A DNA stretch of 46,247 nt from Pseudomonadota bacterium (lineage in GTDB: Bacteria > Pseudomonadota > Gammaproteobacteria > Pseudomonadales > Pseudomonadaceae), in the NCBI GenBank assembly GCA_023388335.1, contig JAEWGL010000027.1, forward strand, positions 1 to 46,247. Direction: 5' to 3'. The notes beneath the pieces are model-generated. The model searched no databases and was not told the origin of the DNA. It was given only the letters and a program-made list of their open reading frames with translations. Made by a program: the position numbers and the translations under genes. Position 1 is the stretch's first letter, and each line of letters opens with the position of its first letter. Of the stretch, positions 15,996 to 23,411 are shown piece after piece.

Positions 15996-17156
15996 CTAGG
16001 GCAACCGCTGCAAGCCTCTATTCAAATCGGCGATCAGATCGTCGACGTGCTCCAGTCCAATGGACAGCCGCACCAAGTTCTCGCTGATACCGAGGCTGAT
16101 CTTTTGTTCATGACTCAAGGAGTTATGAGACATGCTGTAGGGGTGGTTGATCATGCTTTCCACTCCGCCCAGAGAGTCGGCCAGTACAAAAACCGATAGC
16201 TGTTCAATGAACGGCCTCATCGCCTTGCGGTCAGCATTGAGCTTCAGCGATACCACCGCCCCACCAGTGCGCATCTGACTTTTACACAGGGCGTACTGCG
16301 GATGGTTCTCCAGCCCCGGATAGAACACTTTCTCGACCTGCGAGTGGGTACTGAGGAAATGGGCGATCTGCACCGCGCTGCGACACTGGCGCTCCATGCG
16401 CACGTCGAGGGTTTTCAGCCCGCGCAGGGCCAGATAGCAGTCGAACGGTCCCTGAACGGCCCCTATGGCCATGCTGATGGACCGCAGACGGGTGAACAGT
16501 TGCTCATCGGCCGCGACCACCACACCACCGATCAGGTCGGAGTGCCCGCCGATGTATTTGCTCGCCGAATGCATCACCAGGTCGACCCCGTGCTCGATAG
16601 GCCGTTGGTTCCAAGGCGAGCAGAAGGTATTGTCGACGCAGGTCAGAATGCCGTGTTGACGGGCAAAATGGGTAACGCGCTGGATGTCCACTAATTGCAG
16701 CAGAGGATTGGTCGGTGTCTCGATCCAGATCAATCGGGTGTTGTCGCGGCGGCTGGCAGCCAATGCCTCAATATCATTGAGGTCGATATAGCTAGTACTC
16801 AGTCCTGAAGTCTGGCTGCGGTAGTCCTGCATCAGACGGAAAGTACCGCCGTAGACGCCGGCCATTACAATCACATGAGAGTCCTTGGGCAGCAGCTCGA
16901 GCACAGTTGCGGTAGCGGCCATGCCAGAGGCGCAGGCCACTGCTCCACGACCGCGCTCCAACTGCGCAATGCTAGTTTCATAAGCATGGCGGGTCGGGTT
17001 TCCGACCCGCCCGTAGGCATACTCCGGGCTGTCATCGAGGCTGCGCTTGCTGAACGAGCTGGAGGTGACGATTGCCGGGAAGAGCGTATTATCGGCGTAG
17101 GTCGATTGTTCGCCGGCATGGATTACTTGGGTCGAAAAATGTGGAGTCTGGCTCAT
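15996..17156 (-). CDS. Cys/Met-metabolism PLP enzyme, cystathionine gamma-lyase / methionine gamma-lyase type
   Basis: The 386-residue, full-length member of the trans-sulfuration family has the PLP lysine in HSASKYIGGHSD (about residue 208), the phosphate-binding ACASGMAA segment and YGRVGNPTRHA near the N-terminus. Where methionine gamma-lyases have a catalytic cysteine in YGCT, this protein has YGGTF, which favours cystathionine gamma-lyase/synthase-like or cysteine-cleaving activity. Its start overlaps the stop of the previous gene by 4 bp (ATGA), so it is translationally coupled to the cysteine-synthase-like gene. Likely reactions are gamma- or beta-elimination from a sulfur amino acid, giving a keto acid, ammonia and a thiol or sulfide. 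Confidence 0.9.
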   Translation of the reverse strand: MSQTPHFSTQVIHAGEQSTYADNTLFPAIVTSSSFSKRSLDDSPEYAYGRVGNPTRHAYETSIAQLERGRGAVACASGMAATATVLELLPKDSHVIVMAGVYGGTFRLMQDYRSQTSGLSTSYIDLNDIEALAASRRDNTRLIWIETPTNPLLQLVDIQRVTHFARQHGILTCVDNTFCSPWNQRPIEHGVDLVMHSASKYIGGHSDLIGGVVVAADEQLFTRLRSISMAIGAVQGPFDCYLALRGLKTLDVRMERQCRSAVQIAHFLSTHSQVEKVFYPGLENHPQYALCKSQMRTGGAVVSLKLNADRKAMRPFIEQLSVFVLADSLGGVESMINHPYSMSHNSLSHEQKISLGISENLVRLSIGLEHVDDLIADLNRGLQRLP

Positions 17157-18223
17157 GATGAAGAATGCCTCGCGTGAGCTTGAGAAAAACGCTCAAGTTG
17201 TTGGGTGTACAGGCTGATATCGCCGATATTGCGTGCGACCCAATTACGATCGTAATAGGTGTCCAGATAGCGTTCACCGCTATCGCACATCAGAGTCACG
17301 ATGGACCCCTGTAGCCCCTGTTCCTGCATCCGTGTTGCCATATTCAGCGCGCCCCACATATTGGTTCCGGTTGAGCCGCCGGGTTTCTTGCCGAGCAATC
17401 TTTCCAGCCAGTAGAGCGTGGCAATGCTGGCCGCGTCAGGCACCTTGAGCATGTCGTCGATCACATCCGGCAAGAAAGACGGTTCAACCTGAGGGCGGCC
17501 GATGCCTTCGATACGGCTACCATGGCAACGGGTGACGTTAGGGTTGCCGGTGCGGTAGCTTTCATAGAACGCCGAGTTTTCCGGATCGACCACGATCAGC
17601 TGGGTGTCGTGGCCCTTGTAGCGAATATAGCGACCGATAGTCGAGGAGGTGCCGCCGGTGCCGGCACTCATGACAATCGCGTGGGGAATGGGATGCGACT
17701 CGCCGGCCATCTGTTGGAAGATACTGTCGGCGATATTATTGTTGCCGCGCCAGTCTGTCGCCCGCTCGGCGTAGGTGAACTGATCCATGTAGTGGCCATC
17801 GCATTCGAGCGCCAGGCGCTCGGCTTCGGCATAGACATGCGCAGCATGGTCGACGAAGTAGCAATGTCCGCCCAGTTGCTCGACCTGGTGGATTTTCGTG
17901 CTAGCGGTGTTGCGTGGCATGACAGCAGTGAAGCGCAGGCCCAACAGTTTGGCGAAATAAGCTTCGGACACGGCCGTGCTGCCGGAAGACGCTTCAACCA
18001 CATGGGTGCCCTCGCGGACCTTGCCGCTGCAGATGGCATGCAGGAACAGCGAACGGGCCAAGCGGTGTTTGAGGCTGCCGGTGGGATGGGTGCTTTCGTC
18101 TTTGAGGTAGATGTCGATACCCTTCAACCCCGGAATGTCCAGTTTATAAATATGGGTATCAGCGGAACGCAGCAGGTCGCAGGAAATACTTCTGATGGCC
18201 GAGCGGATCCAGTTATTGGCCAT
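17153..18223 (-). CDS. PLP-dependent cysteine synthase-fold protein, probable L-cysteine desulfhydrase (Cds1-like)
   Basis: The start is set at the ATG at 18223, which has GGAG about 11 bases upstream; a longer frame would run far into ridA. The 356-residue protein has the fold-type II PLP motif with the lysine in HPTGSLKHRLA (about residue 51), the EASSGSTAVSEA substrate loop and the AGTGGTSSTIGRYIRY phosphate loop. It resembles Cds1-type desulfhydrases, which convert cysteine to pyruvate, ammonia and H2S through 2-aminoacrylate, more than biosynthetic CysK. It overlaps ridA by 11 bp and the lyase by 4 bp, consistent with a tightly coupled unit. Cysteine synthase activity is the alternative. 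Confidence 0.85.
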   Translation of the reverse strand: MANNWIRSAIRSISCDLLRSADTHIYKLDIPGLKGIDIYLKDESTHPTGSLKHRLARSLFLHAICSGKVREGTHVVEASSGSTAVSEAYFAKLLGLRFTAVMPRNTASTKIHQVEQLGGHCYFVDHAAHVYAEAERLALECDGHYMDQFTYAERATDWRGNNNIADSIFQQMAGESHPIPHAIVMSAGTGGTSSTIGRYIRYKGHDTQLIVVDPENSAFYESYRTGNPNVTRCHGSRIEGIGRPQVEPSFLPDVIDDMLKVPDAASIATLYWLERLLGKKPGGSTGTNMWGALNMATRMQEQGLQGSIVTLMCDSGERYLDTYYDRNWVARNIGDISLYTQQLERFSQAHARHSSS

Positions 18224-18623
18224 GGTCTGACTCCAGCGTACAGCTTGCGGCCACGGCGATCGCATCCACTTCCACCAGCGCTGCTCGCGGCAAGCTGTTG
18301 ACACCAATCGCTGCACGCGCCGGATAGGGCGGGACGAACAATTCTTCCATCACCCTGTTGACCAAGGCGAAATGACTCAGGTCAGTAAGGTAGATGTTCA
18401 TTTTGACCACATCGGCGAAACTCATCGCGGCATGCTCGAGAACCGCTTTAAGGTTGGCAAAGGCTTGTCGAGTTTGCGCTTCGATCCCTTCAAGCATCTG
18501 CATGGTCTGTGGATCGAGGGCAATCTGTCCCGAAATATAAAGCGTTTCAGCACAGTGCACTGCTTGCGAATAAGGACCAATGGCCTTAGGTGCTGCCGCG
18601 GTGACGATCATTTTCTTATTCAT
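18213..18623 (-). CDS. RidA family enamine/imine deaminase
   Basis: The 136-residue protein belongs to the RidA/YjgF family: KAIGPYSQAVHCAETLYISG near the N-terminus, GIEAQTRQAFANLKAVLEHA in the middle, and VNSLPRAALVEVDAIAVA at the end. That last segment contains the arginine that binds the substrate carboxylate in active RidA members. It hydrolyses reactive 2-aminoacrylate-type enamines released by PLP enzymes to keto acids and ammonia. Being the first gene of the unit, overlapping the desulfhydrase-like gene, it presumably detoxifies the enamine made by the next two enzymes. The ribosome site before the ATG is weak. Confidence 0.93.
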   Translation of the reverse strand: MNKKMIVTAAAPKAIGPYSQAVHCAETLYISGQIALDPQTMQMLEGIEAQTRQAFANLKAVLEHAAMSFADVVKMNIYLTDLSHFALVNRVMEELFVPPYPARAAIGVNSLPRAALVEVDAIAVAASCTLESDHGQ

Positions 18624-18675
18624 CTCGAGTCTCTTCGGACAGTTTTCATGTGATGAATCTTACTGTCGCCTCAGG

Positions 18676-18732
18676 GGAAAATAGTTTCCATTTTTCTGGG
18701 TTTATGCGAATTTTGTAGAAATAATTTCTACA
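18676..18732. promoter_or_regulatory. paired inverted repeats upstream of ridA, probable operator
   Basis: A perfect dyad with 9-bp arms and one central base (18714-18732, core GTAGAAAT-A-ATTTCTAC) lies 91 bases before the ridA ATG. A weaker dyad, GGAAA-ATAG-TTTCC (18676-18689), lies 40 bp nearer the gene, almost four helical turns away, so the two could be bound on one face of the DNA. No regulator gene adjoins them. Confidence 0.6.
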
Positions 18733-18739
18733 TTTATAG

Positions 18740-19570
18740 CTGGAACAAGAATAGATAGATCAAACCACCACATCTGCGTCCACTCCAATTCGACTGGGCC
18801 TGGGGTTGTCGGTTTTATGCAGCTCAAGACTTTGTGTCACGACAGTCTATGGTTGGAGACGTTTGCCACGACGGTGATGCAGCGAGATGGGGGTGGAGGT
18901 CTGCCGGATGTCCGGCGAGTATCGATCAGCATGTCGAAAACGCACGAAGAGGGTGTCGACCTGGGCGTCGTGGTCGTGGGTGCGTCTGCAGTTAACGCGG
19001 CTATCTCAGGTCGTCCCGTAGGTTGAGGCCAGGATCTCGCCGCGGGATCGCGAACGTGCTCGATCTCTGCTTCTGCTCGCCCAACAGTGCCGGCGCAGAT
19101 GCCGTTCTCGGGCATGTTGAAGCGGGGTTCGGCTCCTTGCCAATCTGAGCCGACCCAGTCGTTCAATGTCAGCCCGGATTCAGTTTCCCGCAGCGCGAAG
19201 CGCGTACGAACCACAGTTGCGCTGCAATCGTTTTATCTAAACGTGTGCATCGGTTAGCGCAATCGCCGTGCTGATAGCAGCGGAGTCGAAGCGTGAGGGT
19301 ATAGGGCATACAGCGTTGATGGATTGGCCTAACCGCTTGGTGGAATACTGATCGCTCATCAGCAAGGAACCTGTTCTTGTTGTTCTGTAAAAACGTAGAT
19401 CGCCGGGCAATCGCGTTATAAGGGTATCCACCTTAACGACCCTGTCACTGCCCAACCAATCGCATACCTAGCTATGAGGTATCGCCCTGCGCAATAGCAG
19501 AGAGATATTTGCTAAGCCATTACCCTGAGTTAGGCGGCCTTGGACATCAGATTCATTTGACCGAGGCCAC
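18740..19570. other. about 0.8 kb without a recognisable gene
   Basis: Frames here are short or have atypical codon use on both strands, and none shows a ribosome site followed by a plausible protein. A 125-codon open frame on the minus strand (18837-19214) contains a non-repetitive, protein-like stretch (ETESGLTLNDWVGSDWQGAE) that I do not recognise. It may be a decayed gene. The region separates the sulfur module from the prophage remnant. Confidence 0.5.
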
Positions 19571-19579
19571 ATATCCGCT

Positions 19580-19890
19580 GGTATACCTAAAAGATCTTGG
19601 GATCTGAAGTTCTATAGCCCAAGCCCGTCAAGGCCCTTCAGCTTCAATATAAGTGAACGACGCCCTATGGAACGGCCAGGGACTTCTCTACCTCATGCCC
19701 CGACCTTGGGGATAGTGCTGATGCAATGGTTTGAAGGGTCGTTAAGGAGCGAAATCTAGCATGGTAGAGCCTGTCCGGGCATCCAGCGTGGATAGAAAGC
19801 CAGTATCTACCTGCCGCCCGCCGTAGTAGCGTTGTTACCCCAACGAACCTCCCCAGTCTGTTGCCTGCAGCCATGGACTGGGGCGTTTAA
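19580..19890 (+). other. hairpin-rich non-coding segment, possible structured RNA or IS end
   Basis: In 310 bases there are five inverted repeats. They are AGATC-TTGG-GATCT (19592-19605), the overlapping CTTGGG/CCCAAG (19596-19623), CCCC-GACCTT-GGGG (19698-19711), CGTTG/CAACG (19830-19845) and CCCCAGTC/GACTGGGG with a 17-base loop (19851-19883). The last sits just before the ribosome site of the next gene. It could be a structured leader, a small RNA or the non-coding flank of an IS110-like element. I cannot decide which. Confidence 0.4.
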
Positions 19891-19906
19891 GATCTAGGAG
19901 AGCACG

Positions 19907-20173
19907 ATGAACGACAACGGGAAAATCGATCCACTGGACGGGCTCAGCTCGCCAATCACCCTCGGAACACTGAGTGCGCTTTTGGCGCTTACACGCGTTG
20001 TGCAAATCCTGGCCGGGAAAGACAATGCCCTCATAGATAAAGCCATGGAGACAGTCAAAGCCCCCCCTGGTTTTTCCGATCCAGAAACTATCAAGATTTT
20101 TGAGGGGCCAGCGAGGCAGATTGCGGCGATCGCCAGAGAAACTAGAGCGGCGATGAACAAATTGCCTGAATGA
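19907..20173 (+). CDS. small protein of unknown function (88 aa)
   Basis: The start ATG follows CTAGGAGAG at ideal spacing. The product has a moderately hydrophobic segment (ITLGTLSALLALTRVVQILAG, about residues 17-36) followed by an amphipathic, charged half rich in Ala, Arg and Lys. It has no cysteines or known motif. The segment could be a membrane anchor, but the Thr, Arg and Gln within it argue for a buried or interfacial helix instead. It lies immediately downstream of the hairpin-rich segment and next to phage remnants on the other strand. I do not recognise the family. Confidence 0.6.
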   Translation: MNDNGKIDPLDGLSSPITLGTLSALLALTRVVQILAGKDNALIDKAMETVKAPPGFSDPETIKIFEGPARQIAAIARETRAAMNKLPE

Positions 20174-20225
20174 CGTACTGCATTCTGGTTTCGAACAGAT
20201 GGGTCTGGCGCGCAGCCTATGAGCT

Positions 20226-20490
20226 TTATCCACTCCAGGCCCCACTCGCGCTGTACCAGTCGGCACAGACCTGCCAGCAGTCCCAGGCGCCGTGCACTAA
20301 TGGCCGGCCCAGCAGAGGGGTATGCCCGGTCGGCGTGATCGAGCGCAGGTCGCCCTCGGGCCAAGACAGGATGTGCCACGGCAGCCCAGTGGCCTCGCAC
20401 ATGGCCAGGTCCCGCGACGACAGCCGGCTGGTTGCGTCAGGATGCGAGTGGACGATGCCGACTACCTTCCGTCCTGGCCGCCTTGCGCGC
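20226..20490 (-). pseudogene. phage tail assembly protein K (JAMM plus NlpC/P60) fragment
   Basis: On the minus strand the frame GRKVVGIVHSHPDATSRLSS then RDLAMCE carries an intact JAMM metalloprotease motif (HxH-x7-S-x2-D). It continues as the start of the NlpC-like half, GRPLVHGAWDCWQVCADWY, as in lambda gpK. About 20246 the frame shifts (REWGLEW is in another frame) and homology fades by 20190. Both the N-terminus and most of the C-terminal domain are missing. It is a prophage relic and the only clear tail-assembly gene left in the region. Confidence 0.72.
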
Positions 20491-20565
20491 CTGGGACGAG
20501 AAGAAAGCCGCCTGGAACGCCCAGCGCGAAAAGCTGGATCACGCCTTGGCGCCGCCGCATCACCG

Positions 20566-20967
20566 ATGTACAGCGGCTCCCGCAGTTACATGGACGGCAT
20601 CAAGCTCAGCGCCAGCCGCGAGCTCGATGTGCACTGATGCCGACCCGATGAGTATGGCTACCGCTCGCTGCGCCGCGCGGCCAAGCACGCCAAGGGCACG
20701 GATAAAGACGTCCGCGCCGCCGAGAAAGCTGAACACCAGCGTCTGCTGGACCTCTGGAAAGAGCAGTACCCGGCCGATATCGACCGGAATGAGATGTGGG
20801 AAGCCATGGGCGTCGAGCGTGGCGGCATTTGGCTCAGCGGCGGGGTGTGGGTGTGCTTCGAGCACAACAGCGTCGTCTTCTTAAACCTTGCCTCCAAGTC
20901 ATCAGCCGACGCCGTCGACGGCCTGGTCGAGATCGTGGGCAGCGAGTACGAAGCCGCCCGCGAGTAA
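20566..20967 (+). pseudogene. phage hypothetical protein, interrupted
   Basis: The frame starts at ATG 20566 (MYSGSRSYMDGIKLSASREL), meets a TGA at 20635, and continues open in the same frame to TAA at 20965. The second part includes DEYGYRSLRRAAKHAKGTDK, LLDLWKEQYPADID and GGIWLSGGVWVCFEHNS. The continuous protein-like character on both sides of the TGA suggests one gene of about 130 residues damaged by small indels near 20635-20650. Upstream, 20485-20560 encodes a further fragment (LRAWDEKKAAWNAQREKLDH) that looks like the end of another phage gene. I do not recognise either family. Confidence 0.55.
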
Positions 20968-21014
20968 GTTCTGCGGCAGCGCAAAGCCGCCTGACCCTCC
21001 GGCGCTGCATCGCC

Positions 21015-21182
21015 CTACTTGGGGCGACGGTACTTCGATGGCGACAACGCTATAAGCAGAAGGCCAGCGCCCACAAGTCCCAGTGCCTTAGATACCTCGC
21101 CGTAAACGAGCAGACCGAGGCCGAGGATCATGACGCCATACACGCCATACCGAGCGTTGTGTGATGTGGATTTCCCTTCCAT
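21015..21182 (-). CDS. small membrane protein (55 aa), unknown function
   Basis: The protein begins MEGKSTSHNARYGVYG. It has two short hydrophobic stretches, YGVMILGLGLLVYG (about residues 15-28) and ALGLVGAGLLLIALS (33-47), and ends in a basic tail, SKYRRPK. GGAGAAGG stands a few bases before the ATG at 21182, so expression is credible. Together with the next 62-residue gene upstream it forms a pair of small two-helix membrane proteins in the prophage region. Holin-like or superinfection-type roles are possible but not shown. Confidence 0.6.
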   Translation of the reverse strand: MEGKSTSHNARYGVYGVMILGLGLLVYGEVSKALGLVGAGLLLIALSPSKYRRPK

Positions 21183-21270
21183 AGAGCCTTCTCCTTTCTG
21201 AAGCGGACAGTCTAGCGCGCCGCTTCCTTGAAAAAAACACCACGCGCTGCCCGCCAGCGCCTCAACGCCT

Positions 21271-21459
21271 TCAGCGCCTTGTAGGGAGCCAAGCGGCGAT
21301 CAGCCACAGAACGCCTGTAGCGAGCACCCAAGGCCACCTGGTTCCCGGGTTCACAACCATCCCGATCAGGGCGAGGATGATCAGCGCTACACCAGCGCAC
21401 CGCTTGCGCTTCGGCGTGAACCACACCTGAAACGCCCTGTGCCTCTCACGCAACCGCAT
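21271..21459 (-). CDS. small membrane protein (62 aa), unknown function
   Basis: The start is the ATG at 21459, with AGGGAGAG about 7-12 bases upstream. A basic N-terminus (MRLRERHRAFQVWFTPKRKR) is followed by two hydrophobic helices, CAGVALIILALIGMVV and WVLATGVLWLIAAWL, with a short PGTRWPW turn between them. The topology is that of a two-helix inner-membrane hairpin with cytoplasmic ends. I do not recognise the family. Confidence 0.55.
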   Translation of the reverse strand: MRLRERHRAFQVWFTPKRKRCAGVALIILALIGMVVNPGTRWPWVLATGVLWLIAAWLPTRR

Positions 21460-21549
21460 TACCACTCTCCCTGGTTGGTCAGTGGCGAAGCATATCACCC
21501 CCTATTCAACGATAACGCCTACCCGGGGAGGGCGGCGGAGCAGTTTCTG

Positions 21550-22131
21550 TTAATACATTCCCTGTTCACCGCGACACTCGGCAATATGTTTATCGAGCAA
21601 AGAAAAGGCTTCCTTCCCATGAGAGTACTCGAAATAAATGCCATGCATATGAGCCGTGTGTTGATCACCAAAGCTGTTAATCAAGCTCTCTAGCATTTGA
21701 CGAGTGCTGCATACGGCATTGACAAAAGTAGTGCCCGGCAAGGATAAAAGATCAATCTTGTCTAATGTTGAAACGAGCACAGTAACATCATTGCAAAATA
21801 CTTTAATCCTGCCCAAGTCATTACCCATCTTTCGATGGGAATTTATTACTGAGCGCACATGCTCAAGAATCCCTACGACGGCAGCACATTTTGCAGCTTC
21901 TACACGCCTAGCCTCAATCTCCGCCTTAAGGCCTTGAGTTCTAGCTATAGACCATGCAGCCCAAATAGAAACCAATGCCCCAACCGCCTGAACCCAGCCA
22001 GCTATCTCGGCACTGGTCAATTTGTAATACCTGATTACAAAAATGAAACCACACATCAGCACTACTGCAACAGCAACTTTCCATACAGATAGCCATGACC
22101 TGAAAGTATTTTTTAGATAATTCTTCATCAT
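21550..22131 (-). CDS. AT-rich membrane protein of unknown function, two N-terminal TM helices plus soluble domain
   Basis: The start is ATG 22131 (or the adjacent ATG 22128) with AAAGAG upstream; about 193 residues. Two membrane segments (VWKVAVAVVLMCGFIFVIRY at about 14-33, and WVQAVGALVSIWAAWSIA at about 43-60) precede a long, probably helical cytoplasmic domain with no recognised motif. The gene is clearly less GC-rich than its neighbours, with codons such as AAA, ATA and TTA, which points to recent acquisition. It lies between phage pseudogenes and looks undamaged, typical of a phage-carried accessory (moron) gene. Similar two-helix architecture occurs among phage-exclusion proteins, but that is only an analogy. 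Confidence 0.7.
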   Translation of the reverse strand: MMKNYLKNTFRSWLSVWKVAVAVVLMCGFIFVIRYYKLTSAEIAGWVQAVGALVSIWAAWSIARTQGLKAEIEARRVEAAKCAAVVGILEHVRSVINSHRKMGNDLGRIKVFCNDVTVLVSTLDKIDLLSLPGTTFVNAVCSTRQMLESLINSFGDQHTAHMHGIYFEYSHGKEAFSLLDKHIAECRGEQGMY

Positions 22132-22179
22132 GCTCTTTAACTCGGAGTTTTTCCGTAATGATACTTGGAGAAGCGACGT

Positions 22180-22971
22180 ATGCCCACAGAGAAACCGCGA
22201 ATCGTTTGTCAGTTCAGTTGCGGCGCCGCTTCGGCGGTGGCCACAAAGCTGGCCTTGGCCGAATACAGCGCCACCCACGATGTACAAATCGTGAATGCCT
22301 TCCTCGCCAACGAGCATGAGGACAACCGCCGGTTTGCCTTGGACTGCGAAGCTTGGTTCGGCCGGCCAATCACCGTGCTCCGCGACGAGAAGTACGGCGC
22401 CGACGCATTGGAGGTTTTCAGGCGCGAGCGCTACATCAAGAACCAGTACGGCGCCCCGTGCAGCAAGCTGCTCAAGCGTCGCTTGCTTGACACCTGGAAA
22501 CAGACAGGCGACTTGATGGTGTTCGGCTTCACCGCCGAGGAAGCCGACCAGCTTGATGAATTCCGCGAGCGGAACCCCGACCGACCGGTGATTGCTCCGC
22601 TCATCAACCGCGGCCTGGGCAAGGAAGACTGCAAAGCGATGATTCTGCGCGCCGGAATCGAGCTGCCACTGATGTATATCGCCTGGCTACGAGAACGCCA
22701 ACTGCATCGGCTGCGTGAAGGGCGGCGAAGGCTACTTCCGCGCGATCCGCGAAGATTTCCCGGATCAGTTCGAGGCCCTGTGTTTGAGCCAGGACGACTT
22801 GGGCGAGGGTTCTTACCTATTTCGAAACCGCACCACCAACGTCCGATTCTCTCTGCGCGAACTCGGCGATGGCCCGGTTCGGCGCAACGAGAAGAGCCCG
22901 TCCTGCTCTTCTTCGGCGAGCTTGCCGAGACTGATTATCTACGTAACGCCATGGGTACACGGCCTTCCTAG
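22180..22971 (+). pseudogene. phage-type PAPS reductase/adenine nucleotide alpha-hydrolase-like protein, frameshifted
   Basis: The ATG at 22180 has GGAG upstream. The product opens with a PP-loop-like VCQFSCGAASAVATKLALA and contains KNQYGAPCSKLLKRRLLDTW and VFGFTAEEADQLDEFRERNP. Near 22685 the frame shifts: the expected NANCIGCVKGGEGYFRAIRE continues in another frame. Near 22910 it returns to the first frame (FFGELAETDYLRNA). The two shifts compensate, leaving the middle third garbled, so it is a decaying gene. The CxxC of NCIGC would be a metal or Fe-S ligand in the intact family. Such genes are common in Pseudomonas phages. Confidence 0.75.
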
Positions 22972-22982
22972 TCACCACCAAG

Positions 22983-23384
22983 CTATAGCTTCAACTCCCG
23001 ATGCACTACTCGATGGCAGTTCGCACATAGACAGAGCAAGTCGTTCAGAGTGGTTTTATGTCCTGGATTCATGTCAGTGATGGGTATGGTGTGATGAACT
23101 TCAATACACACCTCTCCGAGAATCCCATATCTTTCGATGGGGTCGACGCGGCATCGCTCGCAGAACAGAAAGCCACGCTCTTTTTTAAAAGCACTCTTTT
23201 TTGCTTGTGATAGACCGGGAGACCGCTCTCGCTTTAGGTGATGCACGAGCTTAGGTTGGCCTTCGGCCCACTCCCTATCTTCGGAAGCAATTGGTAACTC
23301 AGCCTGCTGTGCATTTTTTCCTTTTGGTACGACTTCATAACCCGCCGATCGTAGGAGTTCGAAGCACAAGCTTCGCCCCCCCAA
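22983..23384 (-). CDS. HNH endonuclease (McrA-like), probably truncated at the N-terminus
   Basis: The C-terminal half is a complete HNH nuclease domain: FLFCERCRVDPIERYG with the first zinc CxxC, EVCIEVHHTIPI with the HH active site, and LLCLCANCHRVVHRE with the second CxxC and the final histidine. This is the arrangement of McrA-like restriction-type HNH proteins. The open frame begins at a TTG inside a run of seven G at a junction with other sequence, and the preceding region carries a different frame, so the original N-terminus is probably missing. It lies tail-on to the truncated terminase gene. Whether the remaining 133 residues are active is unknown. Confidence 0.75.
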   Translation of the reverse strand: MGGRSLCFELLRSAGYEVVPKGKNAQQAELPIASEDREWAEGQPKLVHHLKRERSPGLSQAKKSAFKKERGFLFCERCRVDPIERYGILGEVCIEVHHTIPITDMNPGHKTTLNDLLCLCANCHRVVHRELKL

Positions 23385-23411
23385 TAAAGTGTGACGGCTT
23401 GACGCTGAACC

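Noticed and set aside
19580..20173. Retron or diversity-generating retroelement
   Set aside because: Hairpin-rich RNA-like sequence is present but there is no reverse transcriptase with a YxDD motif anywhere in the window, and no template/variable repeat pair.
22180..22971. DndC-type phosphorothioation gene
   Set aside because: The PP-loop-like start and CxxC resemble the PAPS-reductase superfamily, but no dndB, dndD or dndE gene is nearby and the gene is frameshifted; a common phage PAPS-reductase-like gene explains it better.
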